A stretch of 64,000 nucleotides of DNA, from contig NZ_FNGF01000006.1 in assembly GCF_900102815.1 (NCBI RefSeq), positions 310,001 to 374,000 of the forward strand, given 5' to 3'. Below, piece after piece: positions 15,187-23,878 of the stretch (position 1 is the first letter of the stretch; each line of letters opens with the position of its first letter). The position numbers and the translations under genes are program-made. This DNA comes from Glycomyces sambucus. GTDB lineage: Bacteria; Actinomycetota; Actinomycetes; Mycobacteriales; Micromonosporaceae. The notes beneath the pieces were generated by a model, which was given only the letters and a program-made list of their open reading frames with translations, was not told where the DNA came from and did not search any database.

Positions 15187-15810
15187 CTAGGACTCCGCGG
15201 ATTCGGCGCGGTCGACCCGGAGCACCCGGTAACCGCGGGCGCTGGCGTGCTTGTCGACGGTCCAGCCGCGTTCGGTGAGCCAGCGCGCGAGGGAGTCGGC
15301 GCCGAGGTGCTTGGAGACGACGAGCCAGGCGACGCCGCCGTCCTTGAGTCGCGGGAGCCAGGTGTCGAGGAGTTCGTGGAGGGCGTCCTTGCCGACCTTG
15401 ATCGGCGGGTTCGACCAGATCTCGTCGAACCGCAGGTCCTCGGGGACCTCCTCCGGGACGGCCGTGCGGACCGTGCCGGGGACGCCCGCGGTGTTGCGGC
15501 GGGTCAGGTCGAGGGCGCGGCGGTTGACGTCGACGGCCCACACCTCGGCGTCGTCGCGCTGGGCGAGGACCTTGGTGATCGGGCCGTAGCCGCAGCCGAG
15601 GTCGAGGAAGACGCCGGGGGCGTCGGGCAGGACCACTTTGTGCAGGAGTACGCCGGTGCCGGGGTCGAGGCGGCTACCGGAGAAGACGCCGGTCGAGGTG
15701 GTCAGCTCGTACTCGACGCCGTCGAGTTCGAACCCGATGGTGCGCTCGCGGTCGTCGACCGCGGGCTGCTCGCTGAAGTAGTGCTCAGGCTGCTCGGACA
15801 CATCGACCAT
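15187..15810 (-). CDS. RsmC-like SAM-dependent methyltransferase
   Basis: A 207-residue class I methyltransferase of the MTS (RsmC/RsmD-like) type. It has the SAM motif VFLDLGCGYGPI, the acidic residue in VWAVDVNRRALDL, and the catalytic SNPPIKVG (NPPx) loop typical of N2-guanine or N6-adenine methylation. Single-domain actinobacterial proteins of this kind are annotated as 16S rRNA (guanine-N2) methyltransferases, but the substrate is inferred. The ATG at 15810 (MVDVSEQPEHYF) is chosen. The longer frame contains a duplicated non-homologous leader. Confidence 0.85.
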   Translation of the reverse strand: MVDVSEQPEHYFSEQPAVDDRERTIGFELDGVEYELTTSTGVFSGSRLDPGTGVLLHKVVLPDAPGVFLDLGCGYGPITKVLAQRDDAEVWAVDVNRRALDLTRRNTAGVPGTVRTAVPEEVPEDLRFDEIWSNPPIKVGKDALHELLDTWLPRLKDGGVAWLVVSKHLGADSLARWLTERGWTVDKHASARGYRVLRVDRAESAES

Positions 15811-16026
15811 TGTCGCCTGCCGCACCGGGCCGGGGCGGCGGGACCGGGCGGGAGAGACCTGTGCGTCCCGCACCGGCCCGGGGCCGGTGGCATATCACAT
15901 GTCACACAGCGCCGAGCCGGGGAAACCGGTGCGTCACGCACCCGGATCGGGCCGTTCCACCCCGCCGTTCACCCTCGGTGGAACATCACATGTCACACAT
16001 CGCCCACTGCACACGACACGCGTGTC
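15811..16026. repeat. duplicated ~90-bp block and palindromes between divergent genes
   Basis: TGTGACATGTGAT (minus strand) occurs twice, near 15893-15906 and 15984-15997. Each is followed by CCACCG and a GGTGCG(T/G)..ACGCAC hairpin, one being the perfect GGTGCGT-C-ACGCACC. A further perfect 12-bp palindrome GACACGCGTGTC lies at 16015-16026, 88 nt before the next ATG. No gene is evident in 15811-16113. Confidence 0.6.
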
Positions 16027-16113
16027 ACCCGGGGAGATGAACGGCGCTCATCCCGTCCATCTCCAGGGGGAACGATTCACCGTTTCGCCCTCTTCCGGGG
16101 CTAAGCTGCCACC

Positions 16114-17076
16114 ATGGCACATGGCCCGTCCCCCTTCGGGGTCCCGCAGCAGACGGGGCACCGGAACCAGAACGAACCGGGATTCGACTGGGCTGAGTAC
16201 GACGAGCGCGCGCAGATGAGCGCGCCGACCGTCCGACTCAGCCCGGAGGAGCAGGTGCGCCTCGCGCAGCAGCGCTCTCCCGAGGAGGAGATGGAGGCGC
16301 ACCTGGATCACATCCACGCGTCCCGTCCCCTGCGCCGCGCCGCCCAGCGCGCCCGGCGCCGCACCAAGTGGTGGCTCGTCGCGCTCGCGATCGTCAGCGG
16401 TCTCGCGGTGGCGGCCGCGTGCGCGGCGGGCGCGTTCATCGTCCTGCGCGAGGGCGAACCGGACCCGGCCGCGCCGAGCGCCGATGCCGGAGACGAGCAG
16501 CAGTCCGCAGAGGACGACGCCTCGGGCGCTCCCGAGGTCGTGGACCCGATCGCGAGCCGCACCACGGACACCGCGCCGCTGACGGTCGAGGAGCTGTTCA
16601 CGGGCGAGTCGATCACGCCCGCAGGGGCCGCCGGGGCGTACACGGTCCTGGAGGCCGAGGAGCTGTCCGACTGCGCGGAGGCCGGGCTCGACGAGCTCGC
16701 CGACCTGCTCGCGGACACCGACTGCACGCAGACGGTGCGCGCGACGATCCTCAACCCCGACGGCGAGTACGCGGCGACGGCCGGGGTGCTCAACCTGTCG
16801 ACGGCCGCCGAGGCCGAGGAGCTGCGCACGGCCATCGCGGCGGGCCTGGAGGGCGGGTTCGCGGTGCTGCGCACCGACGGCGGCGCCGAGGAGCTCGGCC
16901 GCGCCGACACGCAGCTCGGGTACAACACCTACGGGCACTACCTGATGTACGTGGTCATCGGCCGCGCCGACGGCGAGCCGCTGCTCGAGGCCGACGACGC
17001 GGTCCGCACCATCGTCGGCGACACCCTCGACATCTGGTTCGTGGACCAGCTCAACCCCCGCCGCGAGGTGCAATGA
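16114..17076 (+). CDS. single-pass membrane protein with long acidic N-terminal region, unknown function
   Basis: A 320-residue protein. Residues 1-85 are cytoplasmic by the basic flank (RRAAQRARRRTKWW). Residues ~88-110 form a membrane helix (LVALAIVSGLAVAAACAAGAFIVL). An acidic, disordered linker of ~45 residues follows, then an extracytoplasmic domain of ~165 residues (LTVEELFTGESITP...IWFVDQL) with two cysteines (LSDCAEAG and TDCTQTV) that could form a disulfide. I do not recognise the domain; actinomycetes have many such anchored proteins. The gene ends in a run of 13-bp repeats that multiply its stop codon. Confidence 0.75.
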   Translation: MAHGPSPFGVPQQTGHRNQNEPGFDWAEYDERAQMSAPTVRLSPEEQVRLAQQRSPEEEMEAHLDHIHASRPLRRAAQRARRRTKWWLVALAIVSGLAVAAACAAGAFIVLREGEPDPAAPSADAGDEQQSAEDDASGAPEVVDPIASRTTDTAPLTVEELFTGESITPAGAAGAYTVLEAEELSDCAEAGLDELADLLADTDCTQTVRATILNPDGEYAATAGVLNLSTAAEAEELRTAIAAGLEGGFAVLRTDGGAEELGRADTQLGYNTYGHYLMYVVIGRADGEPLLEADDAVRTIVGDTLDIWFVDQLNPRREVQ

Positions 17077-17125
17077 CCGAGCGCAATGACCGAGCGCAGT
17101 GACCGAGTCCGGTGACCGAGTCTCG
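17074..17125 (+). repeat. stop-codon tandem repeat (13-bp unit) at the 3' end of the 320-residue protein gene
   Basis: Four consecutive units begin with TGA: 17074 (the real stop), 17087, 17100 and 17113, units TGACCGAGCGCAA, TGACCGAGCGCAG, TGACCGAGTCCGG, TGACCGAGTCTCG. The 13-nt period places stops in frames 0, +1, +2 and 0. Confidence 0.9.
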
Positions 17126-17399
17126 CCGCGGTCGCCTTACGCGCGTTAAGGGCTTAAGGCCGTAGACCATCCCTAGCCCCCACCCACCCTGAGGGGACCG
17201 TAGCGGCCAGCATTGCCGACGGGTACGACAGAAACCGGGCCACCGCACTCCGGTGTCACCCGAAAGTTGACACGGAAGCGAGGCTCGACACCGAAGCGCG
17301 CCGCCACGACCAGGACGTGCTGCTCATGACCGCCGACGAGGGACCCGCGGGATTCGCCCGCGTCGCCGCCTGTGCGCCGGATGGCGGTGTCGCGCGTGT

Positions 17400-17700
17400 C
17401 GGCGGCACAGTCGTGCATCACCGCCGGTGCCCTTAGCGTCCACCCACACGTCGGGCGGCGCGGCCGCGTCTTTCGGTCGGTGTTGCCGTCCACGCCGGGC
17501 GGTACCGCCCCGAGCTTTACCGCCGGTGCTGCTGCGTCCGTCCACGCCGCTGAGTGGCGCAGTCGTGTCTATCAGTCGGTGTTGCTGTGTCCGTCCGTGT
17601 CTGGCGGCGCGGCCGTGCCTTTCGGCCGGCGCAGTCGTATCCGTCCCCACCGGCGGCGCTGCCGTGCCTACCAAACGGTGTTGCTGTGTCCGGCTCGTGA
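17400..17700. repeat. degenerate repeat array in a 758-bp gene-free interval
   Basis: The interval 17077-17834 holds no convincing gene. Its second half repeats variants of TCGGTGTTGCTGTGTCCGTC and GGCGGCGCGGCCGTGCCTTTCGG. Near copies of GGTGTTGC(C/T)GT lie at about 17481, 17578 and 17677, and GCGGCGC(G/T)GCCG at about 17455, 17608 and 17654. Open frames on both strands here encode only the repeat and have no protein character. The promoter of the nuclease gene must lie at its right end. Confidence 0.6.
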
Positions 17701-17834
17701 ACATTCGTCCGGAAGGCTTGCCTGAACCGATGATCCTATGTTTACATCGAACAAGGCCGATGCCTCATCCCCCGTCAGCCGCTCCCCCGCAACCGGATCC
17801 GCCGGTTCCCCATCACCCTGCTCAGGAGCTGCAC

Positions 17835-18863
17835 ATGCCTTCCTGGTCCGTCCTCCCCCGCCGCGCCCTCGCCGCGTTCGCCGCCGCCGCGCTCGCGCTG
17901 CTCGCCCTCCTCGCAGTCGACGCCGCACCCGCCGAGGCGGTCCGCCCGCCCGGGATCCCCTCGACCGCGACCGCCCAGTCCGAGCTCAACCAGCTCACCG
18001 TCGCCGCCGAGTCCCACGGCTCGACCTACGACCGCGACCTCTTCCCCCACTGGAAGTCCGTGTCCGGCACCGGAAGCTGCACCGCCCGCCAGTACATCCT
18101 CAAGCGGGACGGCCAGAACGTCGTCACCAGCGACGGCTGCCAGCCCACCTCCGGCAACTGGCAGTCGGACTTCGACAACACCTGGACCACCACGGTCTCC
18201 AACGCCACCATCGACCACGTCGTGGCCCTCTCCGAAGCCTGGGCCTCCGGCGCCTGGGCCTGGACCACCGCCGAGCGCCAAGCCTTCGCCAACGACATCA
18301 ACTCCCCGCAGCTGTGGATCGCCACCACCTCCGCGAACTCCTCCAAGAGCGACTACGACCCCGCAGAGTGGATGCCCACGAACTCCTCGGTCCGCTGCGA
18401 CTACGTCAAAGCCTGGACCCACGTCAAATACCTCTACGACCTCACCGTCGACTCGGCCGAGAAGTCCGCCATCCAGTCGCACCTGACGGCCTACTGCGGC
18501 TCCGGCGGCGGCACCCCGACCAACTGCAACGGGTCCAACACCACCGCCGGCACCATCACCGAGGGCGGCACGATCTCCCGCGCGATCGCGTTGAGCTGCA
18601 CCGGCTCGGCCTCCTCGACCAGCTCCGTCACGGTGAGCATCACGCACCCGTACTACGGCGACATCCAGGTCCAGCTCCGCGCCCCCGACGGCACGGTCCG
18701 CACGATCCAGGCGTCGAGTTCGAGCACCGGCAACTTCGGCAGCCGCACCTACAGCGTCAACCTGTCGAGCGAGGCCAGGTCCGGCACCTGGACGCTGCTG
18801 GTCACCGACACCTACAGCGGCGGCTCGACCGGAACGTTCAACAACTGGTCCCTGAGCATCTAG
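17835..18863 (+). CDS. secreted HNH (GmrSD/DUF1524-type) nuclease with C-terminal P-domain
   Basis: 342 residues starting at the ATG at 17835, preceded by CAGGAG. A signal peptide (RRALAAFAAAALALLALLAVDAAPAEA) leads into a DUF1524-like domain with the catalytic segment TIDHVVALSEAWASGAW and the ...QLWIATTSANSSKSDYDPAEWMP block, i.e. DHV...N..K.D.......P as in secreted GmrSD-type HNH endonucleases. Four cysteines in this part suggest disulfides. After a GGGTPTN linker comes a proprotein-convertase P-domain (ITHPYYGDIQVQLRAPDGT....GTWTLLVTDTYSGGSTGTFNNWSLSI). Secreted DNases of this type may serve nutrition or competition. The P-domain attached to a nuclease is unusual, as it normally accompanies proteases. 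Confidence 0.86.
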   Translation: MPSWSVLPRRALAAFAAAALALLALLAVDAAPAEAVRPPGIPSTATAQSELNQLTVAAESHGSTYDRDLFPHWKSVSGTGSCTARQYILKRDGQNVVTSDGCQPTSGNWQSDFDNTWTTTVSNATIDHVVALSEAWASGAWAWTTAERQAFANDINSPQLWIATTSANSSKSDYDPAEWMPTNSSVRCDYVKAWTHVKYLYDLTVDSAEKSAIQSHLTAYCGSGGGTPTNCNGSNTTAGTITEGGTISRAIALSCTGSASSTSSVTVSITHPYYGDIQVQLRAPDGTVRTIQASSSSTGNFGSRTYSVNLSSEARSGTWTLLVTDTYSGGSTGTFNNWSLSI

Positions 18864-18938
18864 CACTCCAGGCCGCCGCCCCGACTCGCCAAGGCCGACA
18901 ACAGACCACATCCCCGCCGGTCCCCCAGGACTCGCGCA

Positions 18939-18968
18939 GAGGGCCGGGCGCACACGCGCCCGGCCCTC
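18939..18968. terminator. bidirectional terminator hairpin
   Basis: GAGGGCCGGGCGC - ACAC - GCGCCCGGCCCTC is a perfect 13-bp stem between the convergent nuclease and cydB genes. Confidence 0.85.
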
Positions 18969-19006
18969 CACTGTATCCACCGCGGATGCAAGTATGTCCT
19001 ATGTGG

Positions 19007-20059
19007 TCAAGCGTCGAGCCTCGCGCTCCAGTGGACGCGCTTGGGCTCCTCCTCGCTCTGGCCGTTCCACTGCGGGGTCTGCGTGAGGTAGAACAGGTAC
19101 CCGAGCGCCGGCCCCACCACGACCGCCGCGATCCCCACCGCGACGAGCAGGCCCTGCATGGTCGCCGGGGCACCGGCCGCCTCGGCGATCGTCACCTGGT
19201 CGACCAGGACCCACGGGTACTGCCCGATCCCCCACCCGGCCATCACGGCCGCCACCGCGACCACGGCGGTCCCGCGCGCCGGGCCGAAGCGCCTGCGCCA
19301 CAGGAGGACCAGCGTCGCGATCCCGCCGAGCCCCGACAGCGCCACGACCGGCGCCGCGCGGCCCATCAGGCCCTCCCACAGGGTAGGGGCGTCGTGCTCG
19401 ATCGGGATGAGCCCGGCGAAGACGACCGCACCAGTGACCGCGCCGACCGCGAGCGACCGGCGCCGCATCCGCTCGGCGAGCGCCCGCTGACCGCGCCGGG
19501 CGGCGTCGGCGGTCAGGAACGTCCCGGCCAGGAACGCGCAGGTGCCCACCGAGATCGCCCCGGTGAACAGCGGCGTCGGCGCGATCCACGACGCCCACGC
19601 GTCGCCGTTCCCGCCCTCGGGGACGCGCCCCGAGGCCAGCGCCCCGGCGATCGTGCCGAGGAAGAACGGGGCGAGCACCGAGGAGGTCGCGAACACGACG
19701 CCGAACAGCCGTGCCTGCCACAGGGTCTCGCTGTACTTGCGGAAAGCGAAGCTCGCGCCGCGCAGCACGATCCCGACGAGCGCGAACACGAGCGGCACGT
19801 AGAGGGTGGTCATCGCGGCGGCGAACGACTCCGGGAACCCGGTCCACCACATGACGAGCACGTAGATGAGCCACACGTGGTTGGCTTCCCACACCGGCCC
19901 GATGCTCTGGTCGATGAGCGTGCGCACCTCGGCCCCACGGTGGCTGCCGCCCGCGGTGAGGTCGTGGAAGCCGGAGCCGAAGTCGGCCCCGCCGAGCACG
20001 GCGTAGCACAGGACGCCGGCGAAGAGCGCTGCGGCGACCGCGAACTCGACGGTCATCAT
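19007..20059 (-). CDS. cydB: cytochrome bd ubiquinol oxidase subunit II
   Basis: CydB is the second large membrane subunit of cytochrome bd, which oxidises menaquinol and reduces oxygen without proton pumping. About eight membrane helices are visible over 350 residues. Family blocks are YAVLGGADFGSGFHDL near the N-terminus, GPVWEANHVWLI, FRKY and GWGIGQYPW. The ATG lies inside the end of cydA (TCATCAT on the plus strand), so the two are translationally coupled. No cydCD transporter genes are in the window. Confidence 0.95.
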   Translation of the reverse strand: MMTVEFAVAAALFAGVLCYAVLGGADFGSGFHDLTAGGSHRGAEVRTLIDQSIGPVWEANHVWLIYVLVMWWTGFPESFAAAMTTLYVPLVFALVGIVLRGASFAFRKYSETLWQARLFGVVFATSSVLAPFFLGTIAGALASGRVPEGGNGDAWASWIAPTPLFTGAISVGTCAFLAGTFLTADAARRGQRALAERMRRRSLAVGAVTGAVVFAGLIPIEHDAPTLWEGLMGRAAPVVALSGLGGIATLVLLWRRRFGPARGTAVVAVAAVMAGWGIGQYPWVLVDQVTIAEAAGAPATMQGLLVAVGIAAVVVGPALGYLFYLTQTPQWNGQSEEEPKRVHWSARLDA

Positions 20060-21576
20060 CGTCCCGCCTCCTTGTCGCCGAAGACCGAATCACGGGTCTC
20101 GGTCTCAAGGCGCCCGGCATCGCCCGCCGGTACCGCCGACGCGTCGCGCTCGTCCGCGCAGTCCCGCAGCTCGCCGGGCCCCTCGGCCGCGAGGACCTGC
20201 GGCCCGTAGGGGCTGGGCAGGTCGGCCGCGCCCTTGCGCCAGCGCCGGGCCATCGACCGCAGCACCACGATCGCGCCGATCGTCATGCCGCCGTACAGGA
20301 TCACCGATCCGCCGTAGACGAGCCACAGCACGCCCGTGTGGTCGGCCGCGGCCTCGTTGGTCCGCATGACGCCGTAGACGATCCAGGGCTGGCGCCCCAC
20401 CTCGGTCGCGATCCATCCAGCCTCCATCGCGAGCACGGCGAGCGCGCCGGTCGCGGCCATGAACCGCAGGAACCACTTGTTGTCGAGCAGGTCGACCTTG
20501 CGCCGCCATCGCAGGTACCAGTACAGGAGCACGGTCCCCAGCAGCAGGAACCCGATCGCGATCATGGTCTGGAACGAGTAGTGCGTGAAGTTGACCGGGG
20601 GCCGGTCCTCCTCGGCGATCTGGTCGAGGCCGGGGACTGGTTCGGTGAAGGAGTTGAGCGACGCGACCGAGCTGAGGTACGGGATCTCGATGGCCCACTT
20701 GACCTCCCCGTCGATGTAGATCCCGCCGATGGTGAGCGGTGTGGCGCCGTCGGCGGTCTCGTCGGCGAACTCGAACGCGGCGAGCTTCGCGGGCTGCCGT
20801 TCGGCCAGGTCGTGGCCGAGGAAGTGCCCGGCGAGGGGCTGCGCCATCGCGGCGATCGTGGCGAACGCGAACGGGACGAGGAAGCCGAGCCGGTGGTGGC
20901 GGTCGCGCCGGCCCTTGAGCATCCCGACCGCGTAGACGGCGGCGATGGAGAACCCGGCGACCATGTACGCGGCGAGCCACATGTGCGCGAACGCGAGGAG
21001 CACGTGCTGGTTGAACAGGACCGCCCACGGTTCGATGTTCACGACTTCGCCGCCGACGATGTCGAACCCGGTGGGGGCGTTCATCCAGGCGTTGACGGCC
21101 AGGACGCAGTAGGTGCCGACGATGCCGGTGATCGCCATGGGCACCACCATGAGCAGGTGGAGCTTCTGCGGCATGCGCCCCCACCCGTACAGGTAGATGC
21201 CGAGGAAGATCGCTTCGAGGAAGAACGCGAGGCCCTCGAAGGCGAACGGGAGGCCGAGGACGTCGCCGAAGGTGCCCATGAGGCCGGGCCAGAGCATGCC
21301 CATCTCGAAGCTGAGGACGGTGCCGGAGACGGCGCCGATGGCGAAGAGCACGGCGGAGACCTTGCCCCACCGCTTGGCGAGGCCGAGCGCGACGGGGTCC
21401 TTCTTGCGGATGCCGCGCAGGTGCATGACGAAGATGATCGCGGGGAAGGCGACGCCGAAGCACGCGAGGATGATGTGCCATCCGAGCGACAGCGCCATCT
21501 GCTGCCGGGCGGGCATGAGGCCCGCCGGGTCGGCCGCCGCTTCGGCGGCCTGGGCGAGGAGCTGGGTTGCGTCCAT
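20056..21576 (-). CDS. cydA: cytochrome bd ubiquinol oxidase subunit I
   Basis: CydA carries the haems b558, b595 and d and the quinol site. Seen are MALSLGWHIILACFGVAFP with the conserved N-terminal histidine, FEGLAFFLEAIFLGIYLYGWGRMP, NAWMN.P.GFD, FNQHVLLAFAHMWLAAYM, and GWIATEVGRQPWIVYGVMRT near residue 400. The Q-loop between helices 6 and 7 is short, as in the CIO-type bd oxidases common in actinobacteria. The C-terminal ~45 residues are hydrophilic. A Rex operator lies 40 nt upstream of the ATG, so expression should rise at high NADH/NAD ratio or low oxygen. Confidence 0.96.
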   Translation of the reverse strand: MDATQLLAQAAEAAADPAGLMPARQQMALSLGWHIILACFGVAFPAIIFVMHLRGIRKKDPVALGLAKRWGKVSAVLFAIGAVSGTVLSFEMGMLWPGLMGTFGDVLGLPFAFEGLAFFLEAIFLGIYLYGWGRMPQKLHLLMVVPMAITGIVGTYCVLAVNAWMNAPTGFDIVGGEVVNIEPWAVLFNQHVLLAFAHMWLAAYMVAGFSIAAVYAVGMLKGRRDRHHRLGFLVPFAFATIAAMAQPLAGHFLGHDLAERQPAKLAAFEFADETADGATPLTIGGIYIDGEVKWAIEIPYLSSVASLNSFTEPVPGLDQIAEEDRPPVNFTHYSFQTMIAIGFLLLGTVLLYWYLRWRRKVDLLDNKWFLRFMAATGALAVLAMEAGWIATEVGRQPWIVYGVMRTNEAAADHTGVLWLVYGGSVILYGGMTIGAIVVLRSMARRWRKGAADLPSPYGPQVLAAEGPGELRDCADERDASAVPAGDAGRLETETRDSVFGDKEAGR

Positions 21577-21615
21577 GCCTTGAACATAGGGTCTCGAACG
21601 TCCGGATCCATGCTC

Positions 21616-21633
21616 TTGTGAATGCTTTCACAA
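21616..21633. promoter_or_regulatory. Rex operator upstream of cydAB
   Basis: TTGTGAATGCTTTCACAA matches the Rex consensus TTGTGAAnnnnTTCACAA exactly; flanking C and G extend the symmetry to 8-bp arms. It is 40 nt before cydA. Rex is the NADH-sensing repressor of cyd genes in Streptomyces, so the function follows from established knowledge. Confidence 0.9.
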
Positions 21634-21689
21634 GGGCCGGTCGACCCGTTCCGAACGTGTTCAAAAACGCCGGGGCCAGGTATTACACC

Positions 21690-22090
21690 CTCCGGGCTGC
21701 GGTTCCTGCCGCGCGGCTAGCGGGCGATCTCGCCAGCGCTCAAAACCGAAATAGGCACGGTCCGGGCCAGGTGAGGACCGGGCCGAGAGCGGGCCGGCGC
21801 GGGGCCGACCGCCGGGCCGGACCGTGAACTGTAGCCGATCCCGGGACCTCAGCCACCGGATCGCGGCCCGGGGGCCGGGCCTACCGCCGAGCGCGGCCCG
21901 AGGTCCCGGGCCGACCGCCGACCCCGGCCCGAAGTCCCGGTTCGGAGGGTTCACCCGGCCCGAAGCCCCGGGCCGGGCGAACGCCCGGCCCGGGAACCGT
22001 CGGGTTTCGGACCGCGTCGAGCTCTGGACGCCGACGCACTCCGGGAATCCTTCAGGCGTCGAGCCCGCCGGACTCCGGCATCCCCCGAGA
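21690..22090. other. gene-free GC-rich interval with degenerate repeats
   Basis: Between the cyd operator and the lipoprotein stop no credible gene is seen. The sequence repeats variants of CGGCCCGAAGTCCCGG (around 21896, 21926 and 21956) interleaved with GGGCCGACCGCCG. The open frames here have only Gly/Pro/Arg composition. Confidence 0.5.
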
Positions 22091-22101
22091 ACCGGACTCG
22101 A

Positions 22102-23595
22102 TCAAGCCCCGAGATCGGCCGCGATCGCGATGAGTTCGACGAGCTCGTCGACCTCCGGGTACTCGGACTGCGCCGCGAGCTCTTCCGCGTCGGCGAGGAG
22201 GTCGGCGCAGGTGAACTCGGCGCTCCCCCGCAGGACCTCGGCGAAGGCCGCCGCGACGAGCGCGACGTTCGCGGTATGGCTCGGGAGAAGCGTGACGATG
22301 CTCCCGGCCGTCGCTTCCGCGGTCCCGGTCTCGCCCGTCTCCGGGTCGGTCCAGCGCACCGCGACCGAAGCGTACTCGCCCGATTCGCCGGTCGTGCTGA
22401 TCGCGTACAGCGCGGTCACGCTGTGCCCCGGCCCGACCTCGCCCGCGTCGACCGAGTCGTCCTCGAACTCGTCGTCCTCCAGCGCCCGGTTCTCGAACCC
22501 GATGAGCCGGTAGTCCGCCACGGTCTCCGGATCGAACGTCACCTGGATCTTCGCGTCTTCGGCCGTCACCCCGAGCGTCGAGGTCAGCCGCTCGGAGAAC
22601 ACCTCCTCGGCCTCACCCGCCGACGCGAAGTACACGGCCCAGCCGTCGCCGTTGTCGGCCAGCTGCTCAAGCAGCTCCTGGTTGTACGAGTCGCCGACTC
22701 CCACGGTGAGGAGCGTGATCCCGTCGGCGATCTCGCCGCCGATCTCCTCCAGCATCGCGTCGTGCTCGGTGAGGCCCACGTTCGCCTCCCCGTCCGACAG
22801 CAGGATCACCCGGTTGTCCCGCTCGCTGTCGAAGGACTCGGCCGCGATCTCGTACCCGTCCTCAAGGCCCGCCTGCATGTTGGTGGAGCCGCGCGCCTCC
22901 AGGTCGTCGATCGCGCCGCCGATCTCCTCGCCGTCGCCGACCTCGGTCATCTCCAGCAGCACCTCGGAGTCGGTCTCGTACGTGACGATCGCGACCGCGT
23001 CGCTCGGCCGCAGTTCCCCGACCAGCATCTGGAGCGAGTCGCGGACGATGCCGATCCGGTCGTCGGCCTCCATCGAGCCGGACACGTCGATCACGAAGGT
23101 GAGGTTGACGTCGGCGCGCTCGCTGTCGGGCACCGTCCGCGTCTGGAGCCCCACGCGCAGCGCCAGCGAAGCGTCGCCCGAGCGGTACCACTCGGGCAGT
23201 TCGACCGTCTCGAGGTGGACGCCGAACCCGTTCCCCTCGGGCTCCGGATAGTCGTAGTCGAAGGAGTTCACGAACTCCTCGGGCCGCACCTGGTCCTGCG
23301 GCGGCAGCTCACCGTCCAGGAGGGACCGGCGCGCGAAGTCGTAGGAGGCCGTGTCGACGTCAACCGCGAACGTCGACTCCGGGTCCACGGCCGGGTCCAC
23401 GGCTTCGTTGGGGGCGAACGTCTCGCCGCTCTCGGTGTCGGTGTAGCCGGGGTCCACCGAGCCCGGGGCGGACTCGGCCATGTCGCTGGCACCGGAGTCC
23501 CCTATGGGCCCGGAGCATGCGGTGAGCGCGGTCAGGGCGGTCATGGCGGCGGCGAGCGCCGCCGCGGGTATCGTGGCCTTCAACGGGCGTCTCAT
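22102..23595 (-). CDS. VWA-domain lipoprotein (YfbK-like)
   Basis: 497 residues. A lipoprotein signal ends in the lipobox LTACSG, so the protein is attached to the outer face of the membrane. After an acidic linker comes a YfbK-type N-terminal domain (FAVDVDTASYDFARRSLLDGELPPQDQVRPEEFVNSFDYDYP), then a von Willebrand factor A domain with intact MIDAS (TFVIDVSGSM, ARGSTNM, LLSDGEAN) and a C-terminal domain with VRWTDPETG. Metal-dependent ligand binding is implied; the ligand is unknown. The upstream gap 23596-23878 contains no other gene. Confidence 0.9.
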   Translation of the reverse strand: MRRPLKATIPAAALAAAMTALTALTACSGPIGDSGASDMAESAPGSVDPGYTDTESGETFAPNEAVDPAVDPESTFAVDVDTASYDFARRSLLDGELPPQDQVRPEEFVNSFDYDYPEPEGNGFGVHLETVELPEWYRSGDASLALRVGLQTRTVPDSERADVNLTFVIDVSGSMEADDRIGIVRDSLQMLVGELRPSDAVAIVTYETDSEVLLEMTEVGDGEEIGGAIDDLEARGSTNMQAGLEDGYEIAAESFDSERDNRVILLSDGEANVGLTEHDAMLEEIGGEIADGITLLTVGVGDSYNQELLEQLADNGDGWAVYFASAGEAEEVFSERLTSTLGVTAEDAKIQVTFDPETVADYRLIGFENRALEDDEFEDDSVDAGEVGPGHSVTALYAISTTGESGEYASVAVRWTDPETGETGTAEATAGSIVTLLPSHTANVALVAAAFAEVLRGSAEFTCADLLADAEELAAQSEYPEVDELVELIAIAADLGA

Positions 23596-23878
23596 GGAGG
23601 GGTCCCTTCTTACTTGGCGGTAGCGGGGATTACCTCCATGAGACCGCCTGTCGCGCTCAGCGGTTCCCGATGTGCCCGAACTGTAATGGTTCGGTGAGCA
23701 ATCAGGACCCGCGCGTGTCCGACCCGAGACCGGGGTGACGGAGCGGTCACGTGCAGGAGCGGTGCTTCCTCGGGGCGAATCGATCGCGGCGTCGGGCCCG
23801 CCGCTACGGTCCCCTTCTGGGCGGGGCGGGGGCTGGGGATGGCTCTCAGCTCTATCACCGGCGAGGGGGCGAGCGGAC

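Noticed and set aside
17427-17834. In-frame N-terminal extension of the nuclease gene
   Set aside because: It is translated repeat DNA; the ATG at 17835 has CAGGAG upstream and is followed by a complete signal peptide.
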